DNA from: Erysipelotrichaceae bacterium
GTDB taxonomy: Bacteria > Bacillota_I > Bacilli_A > Erysipelotrichales > Erysipelotrichaceae
NCBI GenBank assembly: GCA_017404205.1
Contig: JAFRCV010000002.1
Location: forward strand, 114,640 to 178,639
Reading direction: 5' to 3'
Length of the DNA: 64,000 bases
Part shown: positions 53,501-60,605 of the stretch, piece after piece
Position numbering within the stretch: the stretch's first letter is position 1
How the letters are laid out: each line of letters opens with the position of its first letter
Position numbers and translations under genes: made by a program
The notes under the pieces: model-generated
What the model was told of the DNA's origin: nothing
Seen by the model: only the letters and a program-made list of their open reading frames with translations
Databases searched by the model: none

Positions 53501-53916
53501 ATTTCTCTGATAATGATTATGAAAAATTAAGCCTTTATCATGAATTAGATGATGTTGATAATAAAGAAGATTTATTGAATTATTATATGAAGGTACAAGA
53601 TGAATATGGTCATCTTCCAAAAGAAGTTGAAGCTTTATTTAATAAGAAAAAATTAGAATTATTAGTTAACTTAAACTGTATCGATCGTATTTATAATCGC
53701 AATAATGTCTTCACAATTGTTTTGAGTGAAGATTATTCAAACAATATCGATGGTGTCAAATTGTTTGAATTCTGTAATAATCTATCAAGAGACATAAAAA
53801 TTGGTTATCATAAAAACAAACTTGAACTCAATATTGAAAATCAAAGAAGTGGTGTTGATAAGATTATGCAACTAGTAGATAATTTAGATAAGTTAAAAAA
53901 AGATGAGAATAGATAA
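50533..53916 (+). CDS. mfd: Transcription-repair coupling factor
   Basis: Removes RNA polymerase stalled at DNA lesions and recruits UvrA. At 1127 residues it is normal length: UvrB-like domains (from VIKENNYMANRLKEIL), the RNA-polymerase-binding CarD-like domain (LNRGDYVVHDQYGIGQY), the translocase with Walker A GDVGFGKT (607-614), LLIIDEEQRFGVEHKE (motif II), SATPIPRTLQMSL, and the TRG segment ending RDLTIRGAGDLLGAKQSGF. The C-terminal D7 domain closes the protein. It overlaps rqcP by 14 bases. Confidence 0.98.
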   Translation: MKYLNILNKIDETLINKKDNFFSLSYNSLIEEAIKIALKAIKSDKPIIVIKENNYMANRLKEILNSYFDNEEIVSYLPEESLRAEEIATSFENRAERLLALYNIITNDNLKVIVTSPYGFIRHLPEKEILKNSIIHLKKDDVYDKDELLTRLMKLGYEKVSHVETPMSFASRGYIVDLYSVNYERPVRIEFFDDIIDSIRFFDINTQRTLEVIDEIDICFGKDVFFNDEEKKYLKENVDILSGEIELSLEYIEADQYQQSQYFYYAYFKKEHLIDYIDAYIYLSDDYKIKEHLKMLSDETTSYIREMYEVKKLPLKFYVYADFNRLLVNKKTIVGEPFKEAFSKIDEVDLPFGNIDYLVSLIDIDSHKYKLIVLEDKQASDTINSLTKQKIPYQIYTDKLYEGINILYGSIFGGFSINDLDLIIYTSDELYKQRKTHGRFFNKYAEARTLNSYEELNRGDYVVHDQYGIGQYIAIETRKINGISLDYLKIIYKGNDELLVPLSQFSLVRKYVSKDGVVPKLNKLGSKEWAQTKKRVEESVDEIAGQLIELYAHRNEDIGFAYSKDNELQKEFEDTFVYDLTRDQEVAIKEVKEDMESKRPMDRLLCGDVGFGKTEVALRAAFKAVNDDKQVAYLCPTTILSLQHYNTFKDRLEKFPVRVELLNRFVPDKKQKEIIKDLKDGKVDVIIGTHRLLSKDIVYKDLGLLIIDEEQRFGVEHKEMIKKMKESIDVLSLSATPIPRTLQMSLIGIRGLSTLDTAPSNRYPVLTYVVHKNENLIREVIMRELERKGQVFFLYNNVETIHRVANKISKDIPYAKVEVVHGQMNADEIEEVMFKFYNGEINVLVCTTIVETGLDVPNANTIIVDNAQNFGLSQLYQIKGRVGRSDRVAYAYLLIPEDKQLSEVSTKRLEAIKEFASLGSGYKIAMRDLTIRGAGDLLGAKQSGFIDNVGLDLYLAMLNKAIKTKKGETVEEVKEKNNINIPIESYIPANFSDNDYEKLSLYHELDDVDNKEDLLNYYMKVQDEYGHLPKEVEALFNKKKLELLVNLNCIDRIYNRNNVFTIVLSEDYSNNIDGVKLFEFCNNLSRDIKIGYHKNKLELNIENQRSGVDKIMQLVDNLDKLKKDENR

Positions 53917-54166
53917 ATATTTAAAAGTAGCACGCATATTAAAAAGAAGAGTAGTAGCCAAGGAGCTCGCTGAATCAGGGCGTCTTTTAATTAACGATCG
54001 CATAGCTAAAGCTAGTAGTGAAATAAAAGCTGGCGATATTATTACGATTGAATTTGGACATCGAACAATAAAATTTAAGGCATTAGAAATTAAAGAAAAC
54101 GCTTCAAAACAAGATGCCTTACAGATGTATGAGGTTGTTGAAGAACATAAGTCCTCTATTGTATAA
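53903..54166 (+). CDS. rqcP: S4-domain RNA-binding protein (RqcP/Hsp15-like)
   Basis: An 87-residue protein made of one S4 domain: MRIDKYLKVARILKRRVVAK, ESGRLLINDRIAKASSEIKA, GDIITIEFG. In Bacillota the homologue (YabO, RqcP) binds stalled 50S subunits and helps RqcH add Ala tails; its place between mfd and divIC matches that gene. It starts inside the end of mfd. RqcH is not in the window. Confidence 0.9.
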   Translation: MRIDKYLKVARILKRRVVAKELAESGRLLINDRIAKASSEIKAGDIITIEFGHRTIKFKALEIKENASKQDALQMYEVVEEHKSSIV

Positions 54167-54176
54167 TTAGTTGCAC

Positions 54177-54506
54177 ATGACAAATAAAAAAAGAAAAGTA
54201 AGAAAATTGAATAAAAAAATTATTGGAAAGATGATATCAATTGTGATGATTGTTATCGCTATCTTTATTTTTGTTGCTGTTGGTAAACAAGTTCGAAATA
54301 TGTATACATTGACAAAGCAAGCAAAATTAGTAGAAGAAGAGTTGATTAAACTACAAGATGAAAATGCTGCTTTATATACAACAAAGAATAAATTAGAAGA
54401 TCCAAATTATGTGACGACATTCGCAAGGGGAGAATACATGTTCTCAAAAGGGGATGAAAAAGTATTTTATCTTCCTTCTAATAACAATGATGAAGCTTCT
54501 CAATAG
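54177..54506 (+). CDS. divIC: Septum formation initiator, DivIC/FtsB family
   Basis: A 109-residue bitopic membrane protein of the cell-division complex. It has a basic cytoplasmic start (MTNKKRKVRKLNKKIIGKM), one helix (ISIVMIVIAIFIFVAVG), an extracellular coiled coil (TKQAKLVEEELIKLQDENAA) and the family end FARGEYMFSKGDEKVFYLP. The start is taken at 54177 rather than 54171; neither has a Shine-Dalgarno, and TATAAT ends nine bases before 54177. Its stop is within the terminator that follows. Confidence 0.88.
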   Translation: MTNKKRKVRKLNKKIIGKMISIVMIVIAIFIFVAVGKQVRNMYTLTKQAKLVEEELIKLQDENAALYTTKNKLEDPNYVTTFARGEYMFSKGDEKVFYLPSNNNDEASQ

Positions 54507-54517
54507 AGAAGTTTTTT
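54496..54517 (+). terminator. Terminator overlapping the divIC stop
   Basis: Stem CTTCTC / GAGAAG with loop AATA, then six T. The TAG stop (54504-54506) lies in the loop and stem. Confidence 0.75.
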
Positions 54518-54561
54518 ATAGGATTTTTTGATTTTTATTGTAATTATGATATGGGTGAAAT

Positions 54562-55095
54562 ATGGAAAAATTATTAAATAGAGAAAATAAATACCAAGGT
54601 AAAATATTAGATTTATGTGTTGATGATGTCATAATTGATGATAAAGATCAATCAATTAGAGAAGTTATTTTACACAATGGTGGTGTCTGTATTGCCTTAA
54701 AAGATTTAAGTGATAATAAATATTTTTTAGTTAAACAATACCGTTATGTTCAAAAAAGAGAAATGTTAGAATTTGCTGCAGGCAAGATTGAAAAGGATGA
54801 AGATATTGATTTAGCTATCAAAAGAGAAGCTAAAGAAGAATTGGGATATGAAGTCAATAATTTAAAGAAACTAGGGAAAATGATTCCAACATGTGCATAC
54901 AGCAGTGAAGTAATACATCTTTATTATGGTGAAACAGGAAAATATGTTGGCCAAGATTTTGATGAAGACGAAAGAATTGAAGTTTTAAAATATTCTTTTA
55001 ATGAAATAAAAGAACTAATCAAGAAAGGAATAATTGAGGACGCAAAAACCATTGCCTTAATGTATCATATTGAAATAGGGGGCATCGATGCTTAG
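54562..55095 (+). CDS. NUDIX hydrolase, ADP-ribose pyrophosphatase type
   Basis: A 177-residue enzyme. The Nudix box is AAGKIEKDEDIDLAIKREAK followed by EELGYEV, with the catalytic Glu residues in REAKEELG. KQYRYVQKREMLEFAAGKIE in front is typical of the ADP-ribose pyrophosphatase (NudF) group, and PTCAYSSEVIHLYYG follows as in that group. The GGGTG ahead of ATG 54562 is the ribosome binding site. It overlaps the next gene by eight bases, starting an operon that runs to rsmI. Confidence 0.93.
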   Translation: MEKLLNRENKYQGKILDLCVDDVIIDDKDQSIREVILHNGGVCIALKDLSDNKYFLVKQYRYVQKREMLEFAAGKIEKDEDIDLAIKREAKEELGYEVNNLKKLGKMIPTCAYSSEVIHLYYGETGKYVGQDFDEDERIEVLKYSFNEIKELIKKGIIEDAKTIALMYHIEIGGIDA

Positions 55096-55888
55096 TTTTG
55101 CGGTACTATTATTTGAGGCAGCATATATAGTAGAAAGTGAACAGCTGATTGAACACTTTGAAGATTTTTTTATTCCTGAAAATTTTGATGATTACTTAAT
55201 CGATGATGATGCAGGTGAAAAAGATAAAACATCAATTAGAAGGATGTTTTGTGATACAGGCGATATTTTAACAAGAGCTAACAGTATTTTAAAAGATGAT
55301 CCATTTTGTTTAGAAGCCAATTATGTTAGTTACCGTTTAAATGAAGAAACAATAGTTGATAGTTATTTTAAAGGCTTATATTTAAATAATATTAATTACG
55401 ATTCTTTCACGAATTATGAAAAAAAGAACTATTTGCAAGCACTAAGCATGTATGTTGAATTCTTATCAGAAATAAGATATCGAACTTTAGCTATTAAGGT
55501 AGCTAAAAAGATTGCACAACTTGAAGGTAAATATAATCATGATTTGTTGTTGAACCTCGCTTTTCTATATAGTGTCACTGAAAATGCAGATGAATTTTAT
55601 GAATTGTATTTAAATGTAGAATTTGAAGATATTGTTCCATATTTGTTATTGATATGTGTTGAGCTTAAAAATGATGATGAAATAAAAGCTAAGGAAGTGT
55701 TATCAGAATTTCTAAACAAATATGAATATGGAACTTATATAGATCATATATGGGACTTAGAAAATGATTCAAGTATGGAAGCCGTTGAATTCAAAGATGC
55801 TGTTAATCTGTGTTTTGATGAATTGGTATCGGTACCTTATTTCTTTACTTGGTGTTCTAATAATAAAGAAAGGAATTATCAATCATGA
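55088..55888 (+). CDS. Hypothetical helical repeat protein
   Basis: A 266-residue acidic soluble protein, mostly helical, with TPR-like spacing (DILTRANSILKDDPFCLEAN, YVEFLSEIRYRTLAIKVAKK, NLAFLYSVTENADEFYELYL). It shows no catalytic motif. AGGGGG precedes ATG 55088. It overlaps the NUDIX gene by eight bases and queT by four, so it is co-translated with both. I do not recognise the family. Confidence 0.72.
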   Translation: MLSFAVLLFEAAYIVESEQLIEHFEDFFIPENFDDYLIDDDAGEKDKTSIRRMFCDTGDILTRANSILKDDPFCLEANYVSYRLNEETIVDSYFKGLYLNNINYDSFTNYEKKNYLQALSMYVEFLSEIRYRTLAIKVAKKIAQLEGKYNHDLLLNLAFLYSVTENADEFYELYLNVEFEDIVPYLLLICVELKNDDEIKAKEVLSEFLNKYEYGTYIDHIWDLENDSSMEAVEFKDAVNLCFDELVSVPYFFTWCSNNKERNYQS

Positions 55889-56400
55889 AAAATAAAAAAT
55901 TAATTAAAATTGCCTTATATGCCATAATCATTGCGGTATATGTTGCATTGTCTTTAGCTCTAGGAGCATTCTCGTTTGGACAGATTCAAATCAGAGTTGC
56001 CGAAGTTCTTGTTATCTTTTGCTTAGTTTCATTAGGCTATACAATACCATTAACTATTGCTTGTCTAATAACTAATGTATTAGGACTAACATTAGGCATG
56101 GACTTTTTACCACTTGATTTTATTTTTGGTACATTGGCAACCCTAATATCTTGTTTACTAGCTTATTATTTCCGTAAGAAATTATGGTTTGACCTTCCAA
56201 TTTTATCTTTATTGATGCCTTGTATCGCAAACGGAATCATTGTTGGCCTTGAATTAATGATTACATTTGATATGGGGATGATTGGTTTTTTAACTAATTT
56301 CTTATTTGTTTTCCTTGGTGAATTTATTTCTTGTGTACTACTTGGTTCATTATTATATAAGCCGTTTTTAAGAGTGTATCAAAACTTCATCATTGAATAA
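55885..56400 (+). CDS. queT: QueT-type queuosine-precursor transporter (ECF S component)
   Basis: A 171-residue membrane protein of about six helices. SFGQIQIRVAEVLVIFCLVS, TIACLITNVLGLTLGMDFLP and LDFIFGTLATLISC match the QueT family, which imports a queuosine precursor with the shared ECF module. AAAGGAA precedes the ATG. The ECF ATPases and transmembrane subunit are not in the window. No preQ1 riboswitch is seen, because the gene starts within the previous coding end. Confidence 0.9.
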   Translation: MKNKKLIKIALYAIIIAVYVALSLALGAFSFGQIQIRVAEVLVIFCLVSLGYTIPLTIACLITNVLGLTLGMDFLPLDFIFGTLATLISCLLAYYFRKKLWFDLPILSLLMPCIANGIIVGLELMITFDMGMIGFLTNFLFVFLGEFISCVLLGSLLYKPFLRVYQNFIIE

Positions 56401-56418
56401 TTAATGTATAATTAAGGT

Positions 56419-56715
56419 ATGAATATAGATATTGAAAAATTGAATGATTTAAGAGATAAATTAGAGGATCTTGAAGAAGATGATGTTTTATTTGTTGAAG
56501 AAAATGGTGAAAAGAAATTCGCTATTATGACAATGTCTCAATATGAAATGATTGAAGCGATTTTGAATCCTAATAAAATAACATCTGCTCCTAATGTGCG
56601 TGTAATTAATACTGGCGATATTGAACTAACATATGATGAATATGAAAAAGTGAAAGAACAATTAATTGAAGTAATTGATAAGACATTTAAACCAAAACCG
56701 GAGAAGTTAAATTAA
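56419..56715 (+). CDS. Orphan Phd/YefM-like protein
   Basis: A 98-residue acidic protein. The central VLFVEENGEKKFAIMTMSQY followed by EMIEAIL has the pattern of Phd/YefM antitoxin N-terminal domains (DNA-binding fold with a 'speed bump' of Gly-Glu-Lys and the MSxxEYE motif). Its C-terminal region is charged, but no toxin gene is next to it; tmk starts one base before its end. No Shine-Dalgarno; TATAAT ends six bases before ATG. It may be a solitary regulator. Confidence 0.62.
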   Translation: MNIDIEKLNDLRDKLEDLEEDDVLFVEENGEKKFAIMTMSQYEMIEAILNPNKITSAPNVRVINTGDIELTYDEYEKVKEQLIEVIDKTFKPKPEKLN

Positions 56716-57338
56716 TGAATAAGGGATATTTTATCGTTCTTGAAGGTCCTGATGGTTCAGGAAAAAGCAGTGTTAGTGATATTGTTTGTGAAAAATTAAC
56801 AGAAAAAGGTTATGAAGTTGTCCACACAAGAGAACCAGGTGGAATTGAAATAGCGGAAGAAATAAGAAATATCATTCTTGATCCAAAAAATACAAGCATG
56901 GATGCTAAAACTGAAGCACTTTTATATGCTGCAAGTCGTAGACAACATTTAGTTGAAAAAGTTGTTCCTGCTAAGTCACAAGGAAAGATCGTTATTTGCG
57001 AACGCTTTGTTTATTCATCGTTGGCTTATCAAGGATATGGCAGAGGACTTGGCTTTGATGAAATATTAAAGATAAATGATTTTGCGATTGGTAGCGATTA
57101 TCCTGATATGACAATTTATTTAGATATTAATGAAGAAGTGGGACTAAAAAGAATTGAATCTAGAACTTTCAAAGATCGCTTAGACAAAGAATCATTATCT
57201 TTTCATCATTTAGTAAATGAAGGTTATAGAGAAGTGTTAAGACGATTTAAAGATACCAAAGTTGTTGATGCATCTAAAAGTATTGATTGTGTTGTAGATG
57301 ATGTATTAGCTTTAATAATAGATTTAATAAATGATTAA
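56715..57338 (+). CDS. tmk: Thymidylate kinase
   Basis: Phosphorylates dTMP to dTDP. At 207 residues: P-loop LEGPDGSGKSSV, HTREPGGIEIAEEIRNIIL (DR/RxPGG motif), AASRRQHLVEKVVPA, VICERFVYSSLAYQG and lid SRTFKDRLDKE. It overlaps the orphan Phd-like gene by one base and holB by eight. The tmk-holB-ricT-rsmI order is common in Bacillota. Confidence 0.98.
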   Translation: MNKGYFIVLEGPDGSGKSSVSDIVCEKLTEKGYEVVHTREPGGIEIAEEIRNIILDPKNTSMDAKTEALLYAASRRQHLVEKVVPAKSQGKIVICERFVYSSLAYQGYGRGLGFDEILKINDFAIGSDYPDMTIYLDINEEVGLKRIESRTFKDRLDKESLSFHHLVNEGYREVLRRFKDTKVVDASKSIDCVVDDVLALIIDLIND

Positions 57339-58281
57339 AGAAATTCTAAAAGAAAAAGAAACTATTGCTTATTTGAGTCTACAAAATGATTTAAAAAATG
57401 ACCATTTAGCACATAGTTATTTATTATATGGCGAATTAAATCCTTTAAAGAAAGATACAGCTTTTTTATTGGCACAAAGTATCATTGAAGGAAAAAAAGA
57501 CTTTGCATGTGAAACATGTAATACATGCCAAAGAATCAAGAATAACGAGTATTACGATGTTTATTATATTGATGGCCATTCTTCAAGTATTAAAAAAGAC
57601 CAAATTGAAGAGTTAATGAATGAATTATCAAAGACTCCTTTAGAGAAAGCGAATAAGAAAATATATATAATTGATAATATTAATAATTCTTCACCAAAGG
57701 TTTTAAATATGATATTAAAATTCATGGAAGAACCAAATGGCGATAACATCTATGGCATCTTCATATCTGATAATATTGATACATTATTAGAGACGGTTGT
57801 ATCAAGGTGTCAAAAAATTCCTTTTGTCACAAGAGATTTTTCTTTTTTAATAAAGGAATATGAAAACAAGGGCTATGAATATATTGATGCTTACTTATTA
57901 AGTCATATAAAACATGAACTATTAGATATTGATAGTGATGCTTATAATCTTGCGAAAGAATTTGTCTATCGAACAATAGATAACTTAAATAATCCAGAAT
58001 ATTTGCCAATCTTATTCTCAAGAGAATTCTTTCCTTCAATAAACAAAGATAAGGCAAAAGAAACAACAGATTATTATCTAGATATTTTTTTAAAAATTAT
58101 TGATGATGTCATTAATGATGTCCAAATAGATGATGAAGAATATTTGATGTATATTAATGATTTAAAAAGATATGATACAAATAAATTGTTAGAAATAATT
58201 TTAGAAGCTAAAAATAAGACCAAAAGTGCTGTAAACAGAAGTCTGTTGTTTGACCAAATTGCAGCTAAAATAATATTATAA
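57331..58281 (+). CDS. holB: DNA polymerase III delta-prime subunit
   Basis: Clamp-loader subunit of 316 residues. HSYLLYGELN replaces a P-loop, which this subunit normally lacks in function; the zinc module is CETCNTCQRI. KANKKIYIIDNINNSSPKVL and NMILKFMEEPNG are the sensor-like and arginine-finger-like segments (SRCQKIPF). The C-terminal third is divergent. It begins within tmk (8-base overlap) and precedes ricT by 15 bases. Confidence 0.93.
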   Translation: MIKEILKEKETIAYLSLQNDLKNDHLAHSYLLYGELNPLKKDTAFLLAQSIIEGKKDFACETCNTCQRIKNNEYYDVYYIDGHSSSIKKDQIEELMNELSKTPLEKANKKIYIIDNINNSSPKVLNMILKFMEEPNGDNIYGIFISDNIDTLLETVVSRCQKIPFVTRDFSFLIKEYENKGYEYIDAYLLSHIKHELLDIDSDAYNLAKEFVYRTIDNLNNPEYLPILFSREFFPSINKDKAKETTDYYLDIFLKIIDDVINDVQIDDEEYLMYINDLKRYDTNKLLEIILEAKNKTKSAVNRSLLFDQIAAKIIL

Positions 58282-58296
58282 AAACAGGAGTTTATT

Positions 58297-59154
58297 ATGA
58301 GTGAGATTATTAAATATTTATCAGTAAGATTTCAAACTACCAATAAAACATATACCTTTTCAACTACTGATTTAAGTATAAAAAATGGTGATGCTGTTGT
58401 TGTAGAAACACAAAGAGGATTGGAGTATGCAAGAGTTATAGCAGAACCTTTTGATAAACCAAATGTCGAATTTGAGATTAAACAAATTGTAAGAAAAGCA
58501 ACTGAAGAAGATTTAGAGCAATTTAAACAAAATCTTCGTGATAGTGTTTCCGCAAGAGATATATGTCAAGAAGAATCAGATAAATTACAGCTTGGAATGA
58601 ATATTCTATCTGCTGAATATACATTAGATAGAACAAAAATTACTTTTATTTATTTAGCTGATAATCGTGTAGATTTTAGAGAACTATTAAAAGTTTTAGC
58701 TTCTATATTTAGATGTCGCATTGATTTAAGACAAGTTGGCACAAGAGATAAGGCGAAGATGGTTTCAGGAATTGGGCCTTGTGGCAGAGAACTTTGTTGT
58801 GCAAAATATATCAGTGAATTTGATCGTATATCAATCAATATGGCAAAAAATCAACTGTTGGCATTAAATATACAAAAATTATCAGGACAATGTGGCAATC
58901 TAATGTGTTGTCTAAAATATGAAGATGAAGCATATAAAGAGCTTAGAAACGGCCTACCAAAGATGAATGCTGTTGTCGAATATGAAGGTGAAAAATATCG
59001 TTTAACTTCAATGAATGTAATTGCGAGAACTTGTAAATTAGAAAACCATGAGCACGCAATTTATCTAACGCTTGATGATTTGAAGAATTATGGCAAATAT
59101 CAAACAGTTAATAAAGAAGAAGATATTGAAGTAAAGGAAGAAGTCGATGAATAA
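58297..59154 (+). CDS. ricT: PSP1-domain protein, RicT/YaaT family
   Basis: A 285-residue protein with a PSP1 domain. The cysteine-rich segments GIGPCGRELCCAKYISEFDR and SGQCGNLMCCLKYEDEAYKE are diagnostic; in B. subtilis RicT with RicA and RicF carries iron-sulfur clusters and helps RNase Y processing. AGGAG precedes ATG 58297. It overlaps rsmI by eight bases. RicA/RicF are not in the window. Confidence 0.94.
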   Translation: MSEIIKYLSVRFQTTNKTYTFSTTDLSIKNGDAVVVETQRGLEYARVIAEPFDKPNVEFEIKQIVRKATEEDLEQFKQNLRDSVSARDICQEESDKLQLGMNILSAEYTLDRTKITFIYLADNRVDFRELLKVLASIFRCRIDLRQVGTRDKAKMVSGIGPCGRELCCAKYISEFDRISINMAKNQLLALNIQKLSGQCGNLMCCLKYEDEAYKELRNGLPKMNAVVEYEGEKYRLTSMNVIARTCKLENHEHAIYLTLDDLKNYGKYQTVNKEEDIEVKEEVDE

Positions 59155-59965
59155 AGGAAAACTATTCCTTGTCGCAACTCCAATTGGCAATTTAAATGAA
59201 ATATCTAAGCGCGCCTTAGATGTTTTAAATATGGCTGATGTCATTGCGTGTGAAGATACACGTAATACATTAAAATTATTAAGTCATTTTGATATACATA
59301 CTAAAATGATTAGTTATCATAATTTTAATGAAGATTATAAAAGTATCGAAATAATTGAATTATTAAATGAAGGTAAAAATGTAGCTTTAGTTTCTGATGC
59401 TGGCTATCCATTAATTAGTGACCCTGGCTATGAATTAGTGAATAAAGTAATTGAAGAAGGAATAAAAATCGAAACGATATCTGGTCCTAATGCTGCCCTA
59501 AATGCCTTAGTCGCAAGTGGATTAAGCAGCACACATTTTCTTTTTTATGGCTTCTTAAATCCTAAAAGTAGCCAGGCAAAAAAAGAATTAGAATCCTTAA
59601 AAGATTTTCCATATACAATTATTTTTTATGAAGCACCTCACCGTATAAACAAGACACTTGAATTGGCTTATGAAATACTTGGAGATCGTAAAGCTGTAAT
59701 CGCTAGAGAGCTCACAAAGATTCATGAAGAATTTATTAGGGGAAACTTAAGCGAACTTGTAAAGGTTGGCGAATTAAAAGGCGAAATTGTCTTCTTGGTT
59801 GAAGGAAACAAAAAAGAAGATGAAGTTGATTATGAAATAATAAAGAAAGAGATTGATGACTTATTAAAAAAAGAAAACAAAATCAAAGATATAGTTAATG
59901 AAATTGCAGATAAATACTCTATTCCAAAAAATAAAATAAAAGATTTGATTTATAATCATAACTAA
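59147..59965 (+). CDS. rsmI: 16S rRNA 2'-O-methyltransferase (C1402)
   Basis: Methylates the ribose of C1402 of 16S rRNA. At 272 residues: LFLVATPIGNLNEISKRALD, VIACEDTRNTLKLLSHF, VALVSDAGYPLISDPGYELV (SAM-binding Gly-rich loops), ISGPNAALNALVASGLSSTH and IFYEAPHRI are all hallmark segments. It starts within ricT. It overlaps the end of the convergent Crp-family gene by four bases, and its terminator lies inside that gene. Confidence 0.97.
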   Translation: MNKGKLFLVATPIGNLNEISKRALDVLNMADVIACEDTRNTLKLLSHFDIHTKMISYHNFNEDYKSIEIIELLNEGKNVALVSDAGYPLISDPGYELVNKVIEEGIKIETISGPNAALNALVASGLSSTHFLFYGFLNPKSSQAKKELESLKDFPYTIIFYEAPHRINKTLELAYEILGDRKAVIARELTKIHEEFIRGNLSELVKVGELKGEIVFLVEGNKKEDEVDYEIIKKEIDDLLKKENKIKDIVNEIADKYSIPKNKIKDLIYNHN

Positions 59966-60005
59966 ATTAATGTTAATGTCTTGGCATTTCTAGTTATGAT
60001 TTTTT
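59954..60005 (+). terminator. Terminator of the nudF-rsmI operon, inside crp
   Basis: Eleven-base-pair stem AATCATAACTA / TAGTTATGATT (59954-59964 and 59991-60001) with a 26-base loop, followed by TTTT. The stem includes the rsmI stop region. Confidence 0.6.
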
Positions 60006-60543
60006 CTTTAATCAAAGATGATATTGTTCTAGACAATGTTTCTCTTTCAAGATTTAAATATGAAGCTAAAGAGGAAATAGATTGATATTCAAAAATACCA
60101 TTGTTTTCTTCTAAGAAGAATATCAGTTTTTCTTTAGCACTATTTAAAGATAATAATTTAATTTTAGAATTTAATTCTTTTCCAAAATTTGATTGGATTC
60201 TTAAATAATCAATCAAAAACTTTTGATTATTACTTAATATTTTTAAGAGATTATTCTTTTCAATAAAGGCAATCTCGCATTCACTTAAGCTTATAACATT
60301 TCCTTTGTAGTAAGGTTTAGATGAAAAGATTAAATTATTACCAAATATTCCTCCTTCACTAATTGTGTTATATACAAGTTCATTTCCAAGTGCAGTAAAA
60401 GTAGAAATCTTAATGCTTCCTTTGGTGATAATGCCAATCTTATTACATAATTCATCTTCTAAAAAAATATAAGTGTTATTCTTATATTCTTTAAACTGTA
60501 TGAAATTCATTTCTTTTTTAGTTAATAAATCTAATATATTCAT
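59962..60543 (-). CDS. Crp/Fnr-family transcription regulator
   Basis: A 193-residue regulator: N-terminal cyclic-nucleotide-binding-like beta domain (IFLEDELCNKIGIITKGSIK; ISEGGIFGNNLIF), long dimerisation helix, and C-terminal winged helix (SSLASYLNLERETLSRTISS). The recognition helix RETLSR (167-172) has the Glu/Arg pattern of CRP and FNR. No cluster of cysteines is seen, so oxygen sensing by Fe-S is unlikely. A TGTGA-N6-TCACA box overlaps its start codon, which suggests autoregulation. It is divergent from the SBP lipoprotein. Confidence 0.9.
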   Translation of the reverse strand: MNILDLLTKKEMNFIQFKEYKNNTYIFLEDELCNKIGIITKGSIKISTFTALGNELVYNTISEGGIFGNNLIFSSKPYYKGNVISLSECEIAFIEKNNLLKILSNNQKFLIDYLRIQSNFGKELNSKIKLLSLNSAKEKLIFFLEENNGIFEYQSISSLASYLNLERETLSRTISSLIKEKIITRNAKTLTLI

Positions 60544-60563
60544 ATGTGACTTAAATCACATAT
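60542..60563. promoter_or_regulatory. Crp-type operator between crp-family gene and SBP lipoprotein
   Basis: ATATGTGA-CTTAAA-TCACATAT has perfect 8-base arms and contains the TGTGA-N6-TCACA consensus. The centre (60552.5) lies 29.5 bases before the first base of the -10 TATAAT at 60582-60587, the spacing of class II activation (about -41.5), and the site covers the start of the divergent regulator gene. The regulator presumably activates the lipoprotein gene and represses itself. Confidence 0.75.
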
Positions 60564-60581
60564 TATTATATTTGATTTATA

Positions 60582-60599
60582 TATAATTTAAAAGGAGGT
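60582..60599 (+). promoter_or_regulatory. -10 element and strong Shine-Dalgarno of the SBP lipoprotein gene
   Basis: TATAAT (60582-60587) followed by AAAGGAGGT (60591-60599), six bases from ATG 60606. If transcription starts about seven bases after the -10, the leader is only about 12 bases and begins in the Shine-Dalgarno. Confidence 0.55.
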
Positions 60600-60605
60600 C
60601 AAGGT

